DNA of 64,000 bases, from the NCBI GenBank assembly GCA_000231825.2, contig JH720363.1, positions 62,001 to 126,000 of the forward strand, given 5' to 3'. Below are positions 23,496 to 36,475 of the stretch, in pieces. Made by a program: the position numbers and the translations under genes. A model generated the notes under the pieces. That model saw only the letters and a program-made list of their open reading frames with translations. It searched no databases and was not told where the DNA came from. How positions within the stretch are numbered: the first letter of the stretch is position 1; every line of letters begins with the position of its first letter. This stretch comes from Tetrahymena elliotti 4EA (Eukaryota; Ciliophora; Oligohymenophorea; Hymenostomatida; Tetrahymenidae).

Positions 23496-26400
23496 ATGAA
23501 GAAGACTAAAAGTCATGCAAATCAGAAAATAGTATTTTTATATTTGTTACTATTCGTTCCTATTAGTATTTCTTTTTTAATAGGGAATGAGATGAACTAA
23601 TAGTCGATAGACTAGATAGAAATACATTTAGAGAGTGATCAATTCAAATCTTAAGATGGAGAATTAAATAAATAAAAAGATTGCATAGATAGTATAAAAA
23701 AAGGAAATTCTTTTAATTTTCAGATTGATGGAGAATAATAAAAGTAAGAATTAGCTTTTATTTTTCATCCATAATTCGTTTAATCTTTGTTAGATTTTAA
23801 TCACCAAGAGAAATCCTTTAGGGGATTTAGAAAGTTGAATCATAAGATAACAATCAGTAAAGGAGTAGCCTTGATCAAGATAATATATATCAGCGATTAG
23901 ATGTAAGGATTTAGTATGAAGAGTTTTATTTTATATATGTTTTTTCTTAAATAGTTAGATGTGGATTTATCACAAGTTTAGTTGAAAGTTAATATAGATG
24001 AATGTGATGTATAGATAAAACAAATGCACTACTTGAAAGATGATAAGGAATAAAATAAATAAAGGAGATATAAAGTTTTTGAATCAATTTGTTCTACAAA
24101 AATTGAATCTAATTTTTTTTGTTGGAGCTCTAAAAACAACGATACAGATTAGCTTTCCCTATCAAGCGTATTATATTTAAGCTAGATTAAGAGTTTTTTA
24201 TGTCTTTTTTCTCTTCTATTTATTTTAGGATTGCCTTCATTTTATATTTGCGCTTAAAGTAAATTAAATTAATTAACTTTAAAAGTTTGATTGGATTCAT
24301 TCTCAAAATCATATTTTTTGGCATAAAAGTAAGCAAAGATCTAAATTACGAATATATCAATGATTTCTAAACATTCTTACTTTACCCTACTATAGCTGGT
24401 CTAGGATACAGTAAACTAAAAAATTGCTTAGGTTTAGCATTTTAATAATAATTTGTTTATTTTATATTTAGAATTTTGGTAATGTGATATGCTGGTAGGG
24501 AACAAAACTTTAGCTTCTGGAATCGATTTGAAATGCCCAAAAGGTACCCTAGATCTTTAATTTGCTCAAATAGGATTAAGTATTGATTAATTAATATAGA
24601 CTAAAATTTAATTAAGAAAACATATAACAGCAAGCATGACAGACACAGCAAGTTTTTTAGGATGCGAATTTATAGAATTATAAAAAATAGAAATTGGGTG
24701 TGTAAAAAAGAAGATAAATGTTGATTCAGCATTTGAAGATATTTACTTAAAATGTTAAAATAAAAAAAGTTGTTAAATAAGCACAGATGAACTTTTAAGC
24801 TTCTTTGAAACTAACTCTAGTTGTGATTAGAATGTATAGGTGTAAAATGTTTTCATTTCCACTCCATGTCGAAATTAAAATGTAGATATATATGGAATTC
24901 CTCTGTCAAACTATTAAGCTTCAGTTGTTATTGTACTCCTACAGACATTTGGAATAATATTTTGCTTTCTTTTTTTCATTCAGTAATCAAAATTTACCTT
25001 AAAATAGAAGTATGCAAATTCCTCTTTTTATAAAATTAGTTAAGTGTTTATTAACAACCGGATAAAGAAAAGAATTAAGAAGCAGATTACTTTAATTTAG
25101 AAATACACAATAGAAATTTAAAATATCCCCAAAATGCCAATTAATTGGACGCAAGAAGTCCTATGGTTACATCTCGAAAGAGTAATTTGGATGATTTTTT
25201 AATTTATTTTTGTTTATTAAATTTTTAATCTAACAAAATAATTGTAAGCAAAATTGTTTAATGATAATTCATTTGAATTAATTTGTGTCATAATTCATTA
25301 GTTATTTAATCATAATTCATAAATATTTACATAAATTTACAAAGCCAAATCCTAATTTTAATTAAAAAAAGACTTTAAATGAATACACTAAAGAAAACAA
25401 CTAAGATGAAATTAAAATTCTTGATATTCAAATGGCGCTTCCTCAAAACATCATTGAGAAAGATATTTTGGTTAAGAAACAAAATGAAAGTTTGACAAAT
25501 AAAGTTCTTAGATTTATAAATTAATATGATCCAGATAATTCTAATTATGGGAAAGGAATAACAAAAATACAATTAGATGAGCTGAGAAATATTTTTGATC
25601 GTATTATCAATCCAAAGATTAAATAAAAATGTTACAAAGATCTATTAAATATCATTCAACAAAAATAAAGAATTGAGAAATTAAAAGAATAAATAAATAA
25701 AATAGAAATACATAAATATAAGCTATCTACAAAAGCATTTGTTACTTTTGAGACTAAGCGTTAAAGAGACAGAGCATTTTTGTTCATGCAAGAGACATTA
25801 TTTGGTTAATATCTTAAATAATTTCTTTATCTATTTATATCCTACTTCTCAAAAAAATATTAATTTTCTAAATTTCATATGAAATAAAATATCTTGGGAA
25901 TAATAAAAGCTGTTAGTCCAGATATGTTAATGTGGTAGAACATCTTTGTGGGAGATTTATTGTAAGCTTATTATATGTTAGTGAGTCTTTTGCTTCCTGC
26001 TTTATTATTTTGTATAAGTAAAATCAATTCATTTAATAATAGTGATTTAAAAATTTAATTATAAATTAGCCATTCTAATTATTAGTTTTTCAGATTATAT
26101 CAAACAAATTTTTTACATGCTGTCACCCACATTAAACTGCTATGAATATAGATCTGTTGATATTAGCGTTCTAACTTAAAAACCTTTAGATATGAAAAAA
26201 GCTTACTGCTTTTGCTCTCTTAACTATTTTGATAAAGATGATAGTTGTAAGACAGTTTACTAGATGAATAAATATAAAAAGCTTTATCCTTATTTTATCT
26301 TGTTTATTCTGAATATTTTTTACTTTTTTACACTTAAGTTGATCAAATATTTTGTTTACAGTTGCAAGACCTATAATAAATTATTAAAAGGTGTTACTCT

Positions 26401-28527
26401 TTTTTAGATTTTATCTGTGTTCAAAATCGCATTTAATGTAAAATTATCTTAATTTATCTTGAAACTAAAACAATTTATAAAACAGATAGGAATATTCTAT
26501 TTTATGAACAAATTACCAATTAAATCAACAAATAATAATGGACAATAAGATGTCCCTGTTTTTGGAAATTATGTAGACTTTAGTCCTGAGTGGTACAGAA
26601 ATGTAGGAGTATTCTTTTGTATCTATTATCTCATCAAAATAGCCCTTTATATTGTTCAAAATGCGATCTATCTGATCTATAGAAAGTAAAATATTTTCTT
26701 TTTTTAGAAGACTTCAAATCCATTCACTAAAAATGTTGAAATAATTTCTTTAATAAACAAATATTTTTGGTTATTTCTATTACTTTATTTCAAAATATAA
26801 AATACTCAACTAATAGAATTATTTTTTTGGAAAACTTTGATGTTTTAGCAAAATTTTATTTAAATTAACCTGCTAATTTAGTTGTCAGGTCTCCAATCTA
26901 CGTCTTATTTTTTATGATTTTATTTTGTCTATTCATAGTGAAGTTATAAATAAAATTATACAATAGATTAAGAATACAGATAGATCGTAAGTGCTAGAGG
27001 AAAAAAAATAAGACTACATTCAAAAAAACTAACTTTGATTACATTGAATTGCATTAAGGCCCTGAATTTGATTTATCAAATTCATATTCAGAAATGCTAG
27101 ATTATATTAGTGTAGCTCTGTTTTTTGGGTTTGGAATGCCTTTGTTCTATTTCATTACCTTTTTATTCTTGATTATTCACTTATTCTTTGAAAAATATTA
27201 CAGTAAAAAAATATTTATTTAAAATATTTCAGTCATTGATTATTTAAAATTATTTTAAAAGTTTTTAGACACTGCAGGAAAGAGCATTATGAATATAATA
27301 GTAAAATATCGAATGCTTTCATGGCGTTATTTTTTTATGTTACCTTGACAAGTCTATTATTTTTGGCATTAACATATGTGAATAAAAGAGTCTTTTTTGA
27401 AATATATTTGGAAGATTCGAACATATAAGATTCTTCATTTAATGAGCAAGAGAGAATAAACAGAATTCCTACTATAGCTCCTTAAAATTTTTAATCTAGA
27501 GGACCTTACTTTATATAAATAAGTACTTATACATATGCTATTTTTTTCAGTTGTTATTATTTCAGAGGCTGGATTAAAAATTTTTTTGAGTACCTAAGCT
27601 ATGTTAGTAAATATAAAATAAGAAGAAAAGTTAAATAAAGTGAAGAATTATTAAAAGAAAAAAATCCAGAAGACTTTGATTCTCTTTATAAATGTAAACA
27701 TAAATCTCTACATAAATTTTCCTAAGAAATTTTTTTAGTTTATTCAATAAATTAGTTGAAAGAACTCTCCTAACTCCAAGAATATTTTATAGAAAGAGAA
27801 GCTTCTGATATAAGAAAACAAAGATTTATCAAAAACAAAAAATACATTGACGATTTGATTAAGAGTAAGCTTGATGAAAATTTAGAATAAGATTATTCCT
27901 CTAAACCTATAAATGGAAGCTTTACCTATGATATTAGAGTAATATTTCATTTTATGATTTATTTTGTTTATTAATAATTTTCTAACTTTTAATAAGCTCA
28001 GTCAGGAATATAAAAGGTTTTTCGACTGGAAAACTGACATTGTTATTATAAAAATGAATAAGTAAAAAAAGGAGGAAGTTTTTAATAAATTAACTTAAAG
28101 TGTGGCTATTAAAAAATAAATTAAAGATGTTTAAATATCTTAAAATCCAAGCAAATTAATTCAGTAATATAAAAGATAAATAAAGACAAGATATATGTCC
28201 TTTAAGGAATAAAGAAGAAATGAATCTAGTTAAACTCAAGAAAACTCAAACCAAATGAAATTTTTAAGCTAAAATGAATAAAGCAAATAAGAAATCATTG
28301 TTGAAGAGAAAAGTGAATAAATAAATATCATCAAAATGTAAACTGATTCAATCAATTAATCTAGTAAAAATAGCTAAATTAAAGAACTTGAAGATTAAAT
28401 TAACTCTTTAGAATAAATTAATTCAATTAGGGATTATCCATAAACTGTACCAGAGTTCTATTAATTCAGAAAAATTAATATGAATTAGAATTAAAGAAAA
28501 AATAATAATCAAGATAAATTAAACTGA
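23496..28527 (+). CDS. OSCA/TMEM63-type channel with extracellular eight-Cys domain, paralogue 3
   Basis: More distant third copy of the channel family. The N-terminal region includes VNIDECDVQIKQM, which lines up with VNIEECNKKLKTS of paralogue 2. Then come TM1 (about 24190-24255), an intron-split extracellular loop (about 24360-24900) with the same eight cysteines (WQC, LKC, LGC, IGC, LKC, KSC, SSC, TPC), TM2 (about 24915-24985), the linker with YTIEIQNIPK and VLWLHLER, FVTFETKRQRDRAF, the pre-TM3 region (about 25880-25950), PEWYRNVGVFF and a long Q/N-rich tail to TGA 28525-28527. The chosen start at 23496 gives a hydrophobic N-terminus (IVFLYLLLFVPISISFLI), but paralogue 2 has no matching segment, so the true start may be further in. 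Exons before 24260 are the least certain. Confidence 0.75.
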
Positions 28528-29439
28528 GATTCATTACCAAATTTAAATAAATTACTTTAAAAAAACTACTCAAATTTTAATAAAAACCTATTTTAAAATA
28601 ATTAATAAATTAAATCCATTTTAAGTATTAAAAAAATTAGATACACAAGATAGTAAAATGTGTATGAATTTATAAAATGCATAAATTTTAATCCATAATC
28701 GTTAATTTAAGAAAAATACTAATTTTTGAATCAATTTCTCAATTTTAATTTTATCTAATAAATAAAGCATCATTTCTATTTGTATAGTTTCATTTTATAA
28801 ATTAAAAATTAAAATAGTACTGTAAAATCTCTATAATAAGACCCACTCCTTATATTTTAGGATTTTTCAAATAGGGGTCTTATATATAATAATAATTTTT
28901 TTCCAATTTCCTCTTCGCCCCCTCAACTTAAACTCAGGTTATGGCAGATTTTTTTAATGGAGAAAATTCTTTAATCTTTTTTATTTTTTTTTCAAAAGAT
29001 TTAGCTAAAAGCAATTAATAATATCAATTAAAAGAAAAAAAAGTTTAATACTTAATTCATTTATATCTTCAAAAATGTTTTTGATTTAATACTAAGTTTG
29101 ATTCTTTGATTTTTTTAGAGATAATTAAATTACATGAATGAATAAATATAAATAATTTTATTATTTAATCAGATTTAAAATTTAAATAATCTCTTATGTA
29201 ATTAAATAATTGTACGATTAATGATTTATTTCTAGCTAAATTGAGTGATTTTTGATCTTTAAAAACAGATTCTTGATTAAAGATTAGACCCCATAATAAT
29301 GTAAGTTTGTTTTAGTGTTTTCCCTCATAGCTTTTATCTAAATAGATTAAATTAGTTACATTGAGATGAAATACTTATCGAAATCAATATTTAGTATTAC
29401 AAATTAAATAATTAAAATAGTAAAAAAAGAACTAAGTCA
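28528..29439. other. Intergenic region upstream of lysozyme
   Basis: About 900 nt containing the inverted repeat described separately (28815-28885) and a local G/C-rich patch (28905-28945, TTCGCCCCCTCAAC) unusual for this DNA. It also serves as the upstream region of the lysozyme gene. No other gene seen. Confidence 0.4.
28815..28885. repeat. Inverted repeat, possible transposon end
   Basis: ATAAGACCC (28836-28844) is repeated inverted as GGGGTCTTAT (28874-28883), enclosing about 29 nt that itself contains an inner TCCT/AGGA pair. The left flank ACTGTAAAATCTCTATAAT resembles terminal repeats of pogo/Tc1-like DNA transposons, which commonly start with CAGT or ACTGT. No second terminus or transposase ORF is next to it. 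It could instead be a transcription-terminator hairpin. Confidence 0.4.
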
Positions 29440-30144
29440 ATGAATAATTATATACAAAAAGGAATTTTTATTTTAGTTTTGCTTTTAGTTGCTAACGCAA
29501 AACTTGGGTATGATATTAGTGTATGGGAAGGTGAAGTAAATTGCTTTGAATGCACAAAGAAAGCAGGATATGATTTTGTTGTGATTGAAGTGTACTCATC
29601 TGCTAAGTAATTCAACAACTATCTTGCATAAAACATTAAATCAGCTTTTAATGCATCTTTAGAAGTAGATTTGTATATCTTCCCTGATACAACAAGAGAT
29701 CCTGCTGAGCAAATCAACAGCTTCTTTTCATATTTAATTGCTAACTAAACTATGTCTCTATTTAATAATGTTTGGCTTGACATTGAAAATGAAAGCTTGT
29801 TTTTCGCTAATTGCACACAAAATGTTGAATTCTTATAAGCTATGATTAACACAACTAAAAACTACATAAGTCAAAACAGAATTGGACTCTATGCTTCCTA
29901 ACATTATTGGCCTATTATGTGCAACACTACTATATTTTCTGATATACAGCTTTGGTATCCTAGATGGAATAATTAAACTAACTTCGATGATTTTTCATCT
30001 TTTGGTGGGTTCACTAGTCCTGTTATGAAGTAGTTCTACAATGATGTCCAAATTTGCTGCACTAACACTGACGTAGATTGGAGACCTGACAACTAAATTA
30101 GCAATTTTAACAGTATTTCACATAAAGCATTCCTCTAATAATGA
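29440..30144 (+). CDS. Secreted GH25-type lysozyme
   Basis: Intronless, 234 residues, TGA at 30142-30144. A signal peptide (about residues 1-20, MNNYIQKGIFILVLLLVANA) precedes a single glycoside hydrolase family 25 barrel. Family landmarks seen: GYDISVWEG on the first strand (catalytic-site Asp), VVIEVYSS on the second, WLDIENE carrying the D-x-E pair of the active site, then IGLYASQ and IQLWYPRWNNQ late in the barrel. GH25 enzymes cleave the beta-1,4 bond between N-acetylmuramic acid and N-acetylglucosamine. In a bacterivorous ciliate this fits digestion in food vacuoles, or secretion. There are several NxT/NxS glycosylation sites and paired cysteines. Substrate and location are inferred from the family and the signal peptide. 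Confidence 0.87.
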
Positions 30145-30512
30145 AATATAATTCAATAAATATTTTATTTTGTTTTAAAGTAAAGAGTTTTTATAAAATA
30201 TAATTGTAAAAAATTTTTTATAATTTAAAAAAAAATAAGTAAATAATTATTCATGGAATATCACACTTATAAATTATATTTCAACAATAATTGTTTTTTT
30301 CTCTAACATTTATTCAACAGATATGCTCTGCTATATATTTAAGAATGTTAAGGTATTGCTTGGATAAAAAAATGATGAAAAGCATTGATTTTAAAAAAAT
30401 TAGAAAGTTTTTTAAGAGAAATATAAATTTGTTAATAATTAATGTTAAAAAATGAAGAAATATTATGTTTCTTACTAATATAAAATATCATTTATAAATA
30501 ATTTTAGTTTAA
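30145..30512. other. Convergent spacer
   Basis: About 370 nt between the lysozyme stop (plus) and the PLAA stop (minus). A/T-rich 3' flanks only; no gene seen. Confidence 0.5.
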
Positions 30513-33500
30513 TCACAAGATATTTTTTAAGTCATTGAAGCATTCATTGATTTTAGCGTCATTTAATTGAGGTTGGTAGAGAGATAAACCAATTTTGATA
30601 AGAGGTTTAGCTGTATTAGCCGATTTTAAGGCAAAGTTACCACATGCAATCAAGTACTTTAAAAGATTTTCTGCATTTTTCTCCTTTTAGATCAAGAAAA
30701 TAATTTCATTAACATAAGCAGAAACAGCATCAATAGAGTGGTTTTAGTTGTTGATATATTCAGCTGAAATATTAAACATAAGAGTTGCTAAGGTAGTTTA
30801 TAAATTAGCATTTTAGTTATTTCTTAATCTCTAAATGCATTCAATCAAGAATTTATGATGCTTGTAGATTCCGTAACGACCAGAAGTTTAATTGAAAAGA
30901 TTAACAAGAATCTTCAAGATAACATTCTTAGTGACATCGTTGTTTTCATCTGACATTAAACCTCCACAGATGACTGTGAAGTAATTAAGTCCAGAATCGA
31001 CACCACTGAATAGAGAGTCAGACTAAGGATGAATAGCAAAAATACGGAATAAATCAAAAATAGGAAGCATGTATTATTTAGGCCAGTTGATCAACTTAAC
31101 AGTAAAAACTTCCATTTCGTTGAAGTTAAGACGAGAAGTATGATACAAGTTTGTCTTTTCAAGCATATCAATCATAGAATTGAAATAAATAACTTACTTT
31201 TCAACTAAGTGAAGAGGATGATTTTCAGCCTTTAAAGCTTCATTAAATTCAAGCACCTTCTTCTTTAATCCTTCCAAATTCTTTTATTCATAGTATTAAA
31301 ATTGATTTAGAGGGAAATAAATACTTGTTTTGTTCTATTGCTAAACTTGTTGTTAACCATAAATATTTTATTATGGTTTTTTCTAATTGGCTTAATTTTA
31401 ATGATATTTAGTATTCTTCATTAAGAATTATCTAATTTGTTCAACATTAGCTCTGCTAATTTCTATTTATAAAAAAATTTACTTTAATATTTTATTCAAT
31501 TAATTTTCAATTAAAATGGAAAAACAAAAGATGATATAAAAATTGGAAAATTTTCTTTCTTTCTGTTTGTTTGTGTTTACATCGATTAGAATTAAAATAA
31601 ATTTATTAATTTTCAAAATTTTTTATTTTAATTTTTTCATTTATTTTTATTTGAACAAAATTATTTTTTTAATTAATTTGAATAAAATTATTTTTTAAAT
31701 TTGAAAATAAATTTAATTCTATGAACATTATTTTATTGATTTTGTGAAAAATTTAAATTATTTTTTCTTTAGATTGGAAAATTATCTAAAAGAAAAAAAA
31801 TGATTCCTCCGAGGTTTGAACTCGGGACCTTCAGTGTGTTAGACTGACGTGATAACCACTACACTAAGGAATCAGTTCTTGATAATTTGGTATAATCTGA
31901 TTTGATATGATTCAATAATAATAGATAATTACATTCTCTTGCACAATATTTTTCTGCTGCTTCCATAGGATTGTCTCCTTCGTTGAAAGGAATACTTTTA
32001 GTGAATCCACTATCATCTTCAACATCGAAAATGTAATCATAATCTCCTGCAGGGAAAAACTGATCACCATGATAAGTCTTTTTAGGAATTGCTTTTATTA
32101 ATAAAAAATTATTATTTAAATTATAATAGCTAAGGATAATATTTTACTAGACAAGACTTCTCCTATTTTATCCCATTTTTATTCAGCTTGCTTCCAAGAA
32201 TATGCTTCTGGGACTCCTCCATTTTTGAAGATTTTAAGTTCTCCTTCTTTCTTTCCTTGGAATTAGTTTAATTAACTTACATCAGGAAGCTTTGCTAATT
32301 CATCGGAAGAAAGACCTGAGGGACCTTTAGCATTAGAAATGGTAGCATTTTTCTCAAAATCTTCGATTTCAACGGCTGGTGCTTTTCTTGTAGGATCAGT
32401 TGTGAAAACTCTTACTGAACCATCAGAGCAAGCTGTAATGATATCATGATTTTTAGAGTTAACTGTAACACTCCAAACAGTTCCTGGATGTAAAATGCTT
32501 TAGATATTAGTAGCATCATTCCAAATTTTGATAGATTAGTCATCACTTCCTGATACATATTTGCCAAAGCTCAAACAAGCACAAGTGAATACGAAAGCAG
32601 TGTGTCCTGTTAATTATTGCATCAAATCACCATCAAATGTCCACAATTTGAGTAATTCATCATTTGAAGCACTCAAAAAACCTACATCTTCAATAAATGC
32701 AATTTGTCTAATAATATCGGTATGAGCTTCCTTAACTGTTTTAATTTTTTCACCTGTGCTAATTCTGAAAAAGTTAAGATTCTTATCTTAGGAACCTGTA
32801 ACTAATAAATCTAAGTGCATAACACCCAAAACAGTAACTGCATGAGAGTGACCTTCAAATTTTCTTACTTCTTTTCCTTCTCTAAGATCCCACATTCTTG
32901 CAGTTCCATCCCAACTTCCACTAACTAAAGTGTCATTATCTATCTACGAAAAACTACAAACCTATTTATTTAAAAATAAACCAAATCAATGACGATGCTT
33001 ATTTCAATTCAAATTTTTAAAATTTTCATTTCCACATAAATTAATCTATTCAAATAAAACTAAATTATGTTTCAAGCTAAATACATTTCATATTCAACCT
33101 AATATAAATTTAATTCTAAAGTTTTTGCTTTTTCTTATTATTTATTCTATCATAGATCATTAGTATTATTTTAATAATAATTTACTGGTCCTGTGTGGCC
33201 AGAAAGAGTTGTAACAGGACTACCTGTCATATCCAAAACGTAAATATGAGTATCTTTAGATCCAACAAAAAACCCTATTTTAGAATGTAAAAAAGTTCAG
33301 ATTAGATTTTTCAATATTTAAAGATATTGCTATATTCAAAAAAATGAATTAATTACCATCTCCCTTAAGATTAACTTTGACTGAATAGACATAGTCATCA
33401 AAGAAGTTAACATCAGATATCATTTCATATTTGTTGTCAATAAAGGAATAGATTTTGACAGTTTTATCTGTTGAACCACTGATCAAAATGTTGTTGTTTA

Positions 33501-33576
33501 CATCAACGCAACGAGCGCCTTATGTGTGAACTGAGAATTATTGACTTAAAAAATATTGGCTGTTTTCTACGTCCAT
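30513..33576 (-). CDS. PLAA: PLAA/Doa1 (Ufd3) homologue: WD40, PFU and PUL domains
   Basis: Ubiquitin-binding partner of Cdc48/p97 in protein degradation and sorting. Five exons: 33357-33576, 33186-33274, 32148-32961, 31933-32091 and 30513-31462; together 2232 nt, 743 residues. Residues 1-300 are WD40 blades (LISGSTDKTVKIY, LVSGSWDGTARMWDL, YVSGSDDQSIKIW). The PFU domain follows (YDYIFDVEDDSG...NPMEAAEKYC...VEQIRQFLMKNTK). Then comes a Q-rich linker and YFP at the entry to the helical PUL domain, which runs to the C-terminus (LNYFTVICGGLMSDENN, ANTAKPLIKIGLS). The domain order and length match PLAA of animals and fungi. Intron 31463-31932 (470 nt) is unusually long for this window and contains a tRNA gene on the same strand. 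All splice junctions keep frame. Confidence 0.95.
31801..31874 (-). tRNA. tRNA-Val (anticodon AAC)
   Basis: 74 nt with a full cloverleaf. The seven-base-pair acceptor stem TGATTCC/GGAATCA is perfect. The D-arm TAGTGTAGTGGTTATCACG is the form typical of eukaryotic valine tRNAs. The anticodon stem TCAGT/ACTGA closes loop CTAACAC, giving AAC. The T-arm has GGTTCGAA-type sequence (GAGTTCGAACCTC). Internal A and B boxes are present. It has no intron and no encoded CCA. It lies wholly inside an intron of the PLAA gene and is read in the same direction. Confidence 0.96.
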
Positions 33577-34435
33577 TTGCTAGATTTTTATGCTTTTAAG
33601 ATATGATTTGGCTAAAGATTTTTAAATTTATAATTTGTTATTTTTTAATTGTTTATATGAATGAGATTCAGCTACAATCAAATTTTTTAAATCAGATTTT
33701 TATTTAAGATCTTTTGAAATAAAATCTTTCGATTGATGATTTTACAAGCAACTAGTTAGGAAAGATCAGAAGGTCATTTCAAAGCAATCAGATATTCTGA
33801 TAGAAGCTACATATTTTATTGAAATTTCTTGTGTCACAAGACTATCTAGCTGGTTTTAAAAATTAATTCTTTCCTAAAAAAAAACAGAATCTTCTTACTT
33901 CTCATACAAATAAATTAAAATAGCAGAAAAAGTAGAAGATTATTTAATATACATATTTAAAAACATAGAATTTACAGAAATTTGATACTAAAAATAAATT
34001 TACGAATAGAATATAAATATAAAGAATAATTGATTGAAAAACAAAAATAAATTTTAGCTATTTCATGTTTATTAAATATAATAATAATAGTTTGTATCAA
34101 GATAAATGATTTATTAAGGGAACAAATAAACTTTAAGTGATTAACAAAAATAAACTTAATAATTGAATAACCTATTTTGATAAGTCTATTTTTAGAATGC
34201 AGAAGAATTTATTATTAATTAATAAGAAAATGATATAAGGTCAAAAGTAAAGGCAAATATAAATTAATCCAAGTTAAACTAAATTTCAAAAAATGAACAA
34301 TCAAAAAAGAAGAAAGAATTTTGTGTTAAGATTTATAATCTAGGATAAAAAGTACAGAAGAAAATAAATAAATACATGGTATAAGTAAGCAGTAATTTTT
34401 ATGTATTTTTTGAAATGTTTAAAATATCATTTTAG
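33577..34435. promoter_or_regulatory. Upstream region of PLAA
   Basis: About 860 nt between the PLAA start and the stop of the next minus-strand gene, so it holds the PLAA promoter and the 3' flank of that gene. A/T-rich, no recognisable feature. Confidence 0.4.
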
Positions 34436-36475
34436 TCATATTTTATTGCTATTAAGTTAAATTGCTTGGCTATTTTATTCTTAAAATAATGGGAATTTGT
34501 AGGGAGAATTTTTTATTCTTTCTTCTATTTACTTTTGTTTAGCTAGATATGGAAAGCTTTATTGTAGGATTTTCATTTTAACTCCATTAAATTATCTCAA
34601 GATAGCACCTTGTGATATAGATTAAGATTTATTAGATTATTTGTACTTTTATCCTAAACTTGAAATCAAGATGTTTTGATATTAGGAGTACAAATCAACT
34701 AAATCTATTTTTTCTTTTTAAACTAAGGTTAACTCTATATTCGACTAAGAATTTCTACTCATTCTAGATTAGTTCAACTTTTTAGAATTATTTACTTAGT
34801 CATTAAACTAGCTTTCATTAATTTAATCTTAATGAAGCTATTATTGTATTTTTTAATTTATCTGAGGCAAAAACCCTTTACTTTGATTCAATTTATGATT
34901 AGTAGAAGTATTAACTAAACTTGTATTAGGTGTCTTCTCTGCAACATATGTTCTTAATATTTTTTACAACAATGAAGGACTTATTAAAGATTTGTAAATA
35001 TCTTCTCTTGCTTACAAACTATTCACATAATCTACAAAGTATTTTTATTCATTTGTTGTCAAAGAAATATTGTGATAAATCTAAAAATCATGCCAAAACT
35101 CCAATGAGCCATCTTAATCTAATAAAATTTGTTTAATAAAAATTATTCTTGCTTCTAGATAATATATTTATTTATTTACCTTGTATAATTAGAATATTTT
35201 CAGATAGTTTGATTTGGTTTAGATTCATTATTCTGAATCCATTTGAAGTAAAAATATTTTCTATTACTTTTCCTCTCATTTTCATCCATTTTGATAAGTA
35301 ATCTTTCCATAAAAAGAAATCCTAAACTAACTCCATGTTATCTGTTGATGTAATGTAAATAGGAATATAAAATACTTCTATCTGAATACTGTAGAAGTTT
35401 CCTTTAAATTTTTTGTACAAAATAAAAATCTATCTCAACCCTTTTTTTCTATTGACTCCTCTTTATATAATATTGTGATTTAAGTAATCATTCAGGTTCT
35501 CATTGCTAATAATTTCTTCATCATGAATCTATTATTTTTCTTAGTTACCATTTTCTTCTTTCTAATTAGAAATCAAACTACTTAATTCACTTTTTCCTTC
35601 TTTAATTTTTGCAGGCGATAAACCATGTATAGACAAATCCTAAAGCTCCTTTTAATCTTTAGAAAGATTCTTCCCTTAAACTTTCTTGATAACTTTTATT
35701 TATTTTTTATTCTTCTTCTCATTATCAATATTATCTTCTTTATTTTATGTATCATTATTATAATCATCACCTGATTTATAACCATCTTTGTGATTATCTA
35801 TCATTCCTTTCACTTTATCCATCTCATCTAATAAACCACTTCTAACATTATTAAAGTTAAAATCTGTTTTTTATGGTGATCTCTGATTTTCATTTATATT
35901 TTTTGCCAAAGAACTTAGATTATTATGAAATATATCTTCTAATTGCAAACCAAATTGAAAGCTTTAAAATATCTCAGCTTTTCTCCTACCTTTCTCTTTA
36001 GCTTTTTATCTCATCTCCAACAATTCTTCGCTTTTTAATTCCTCTTTAACATTTATAAAAATTATTTGTTATAACAATTATTATTTCTTTCAATCAGCTT
36101 ATCCTACTTAAAGATTATTATATATGTTCAAAATTAACCTTAAAGTAGAAATGCTTAAATGGTTTAACATAAAATTTATAATGATCATTTACCTTCAGAG
36201 TCAGAGGATAAGCTTTTGCCTGATAATAAACTTTGTAGCTAATTACTCTCTATGTTATTAGAATCAGCTACCAACTGCAATCTGTAACTTTCCTTTTTGA
36301 ACAACTCATCTGCCTAAAATTCTAATTGCTTAATATTTGGAATATTAGTTAACTTTCTCTCAAAGTTATAATATGGAGAACAGTGAGTATCTTCCCTTAA
36401 TGTAAATGGAACATATGATACTTATTCTCTATATTTTTTAATTTAATTCTTATTGTTAGGATATTTCCAAGCCAT
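34436..36475 (-). CDS. Uncharacterised charged/Q-rich protein, three exons
   Basis: Starts MAWKYPNNKNQIKKY at 36475 and stops with TGA at 34436-34438. Exon 1 ends near 36193 before GTAAAT; the second exon begins around 36050 (VKEELKSEELLEMRQKAKEK). An internal intron of about 63 nt lies just before DQDGSLEFWHDF. The middle is acidic and lysine-rich (DNEKKNKKQIKVIKKVQGKN) and probably disordered. The region from IFILYKKFKGNFYSIQIE to IMNLNQTKLSEN looks folded. DQDGSLEF resembles an EF-hand-like loop, but no matching helix pair is seen, so I do not claim calcium binding. No family recognised. Confidence that it is a gene rests on a TGA-free, compositionally protein-like frame with clean splice sites. 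Confidence 0.7.

Noticed and set aside
34930..35136. Plus-strand 68-codon ORF
   Set aside because: Antisense to the minus-strand gene at 34436-36475, which has the consistent frame.
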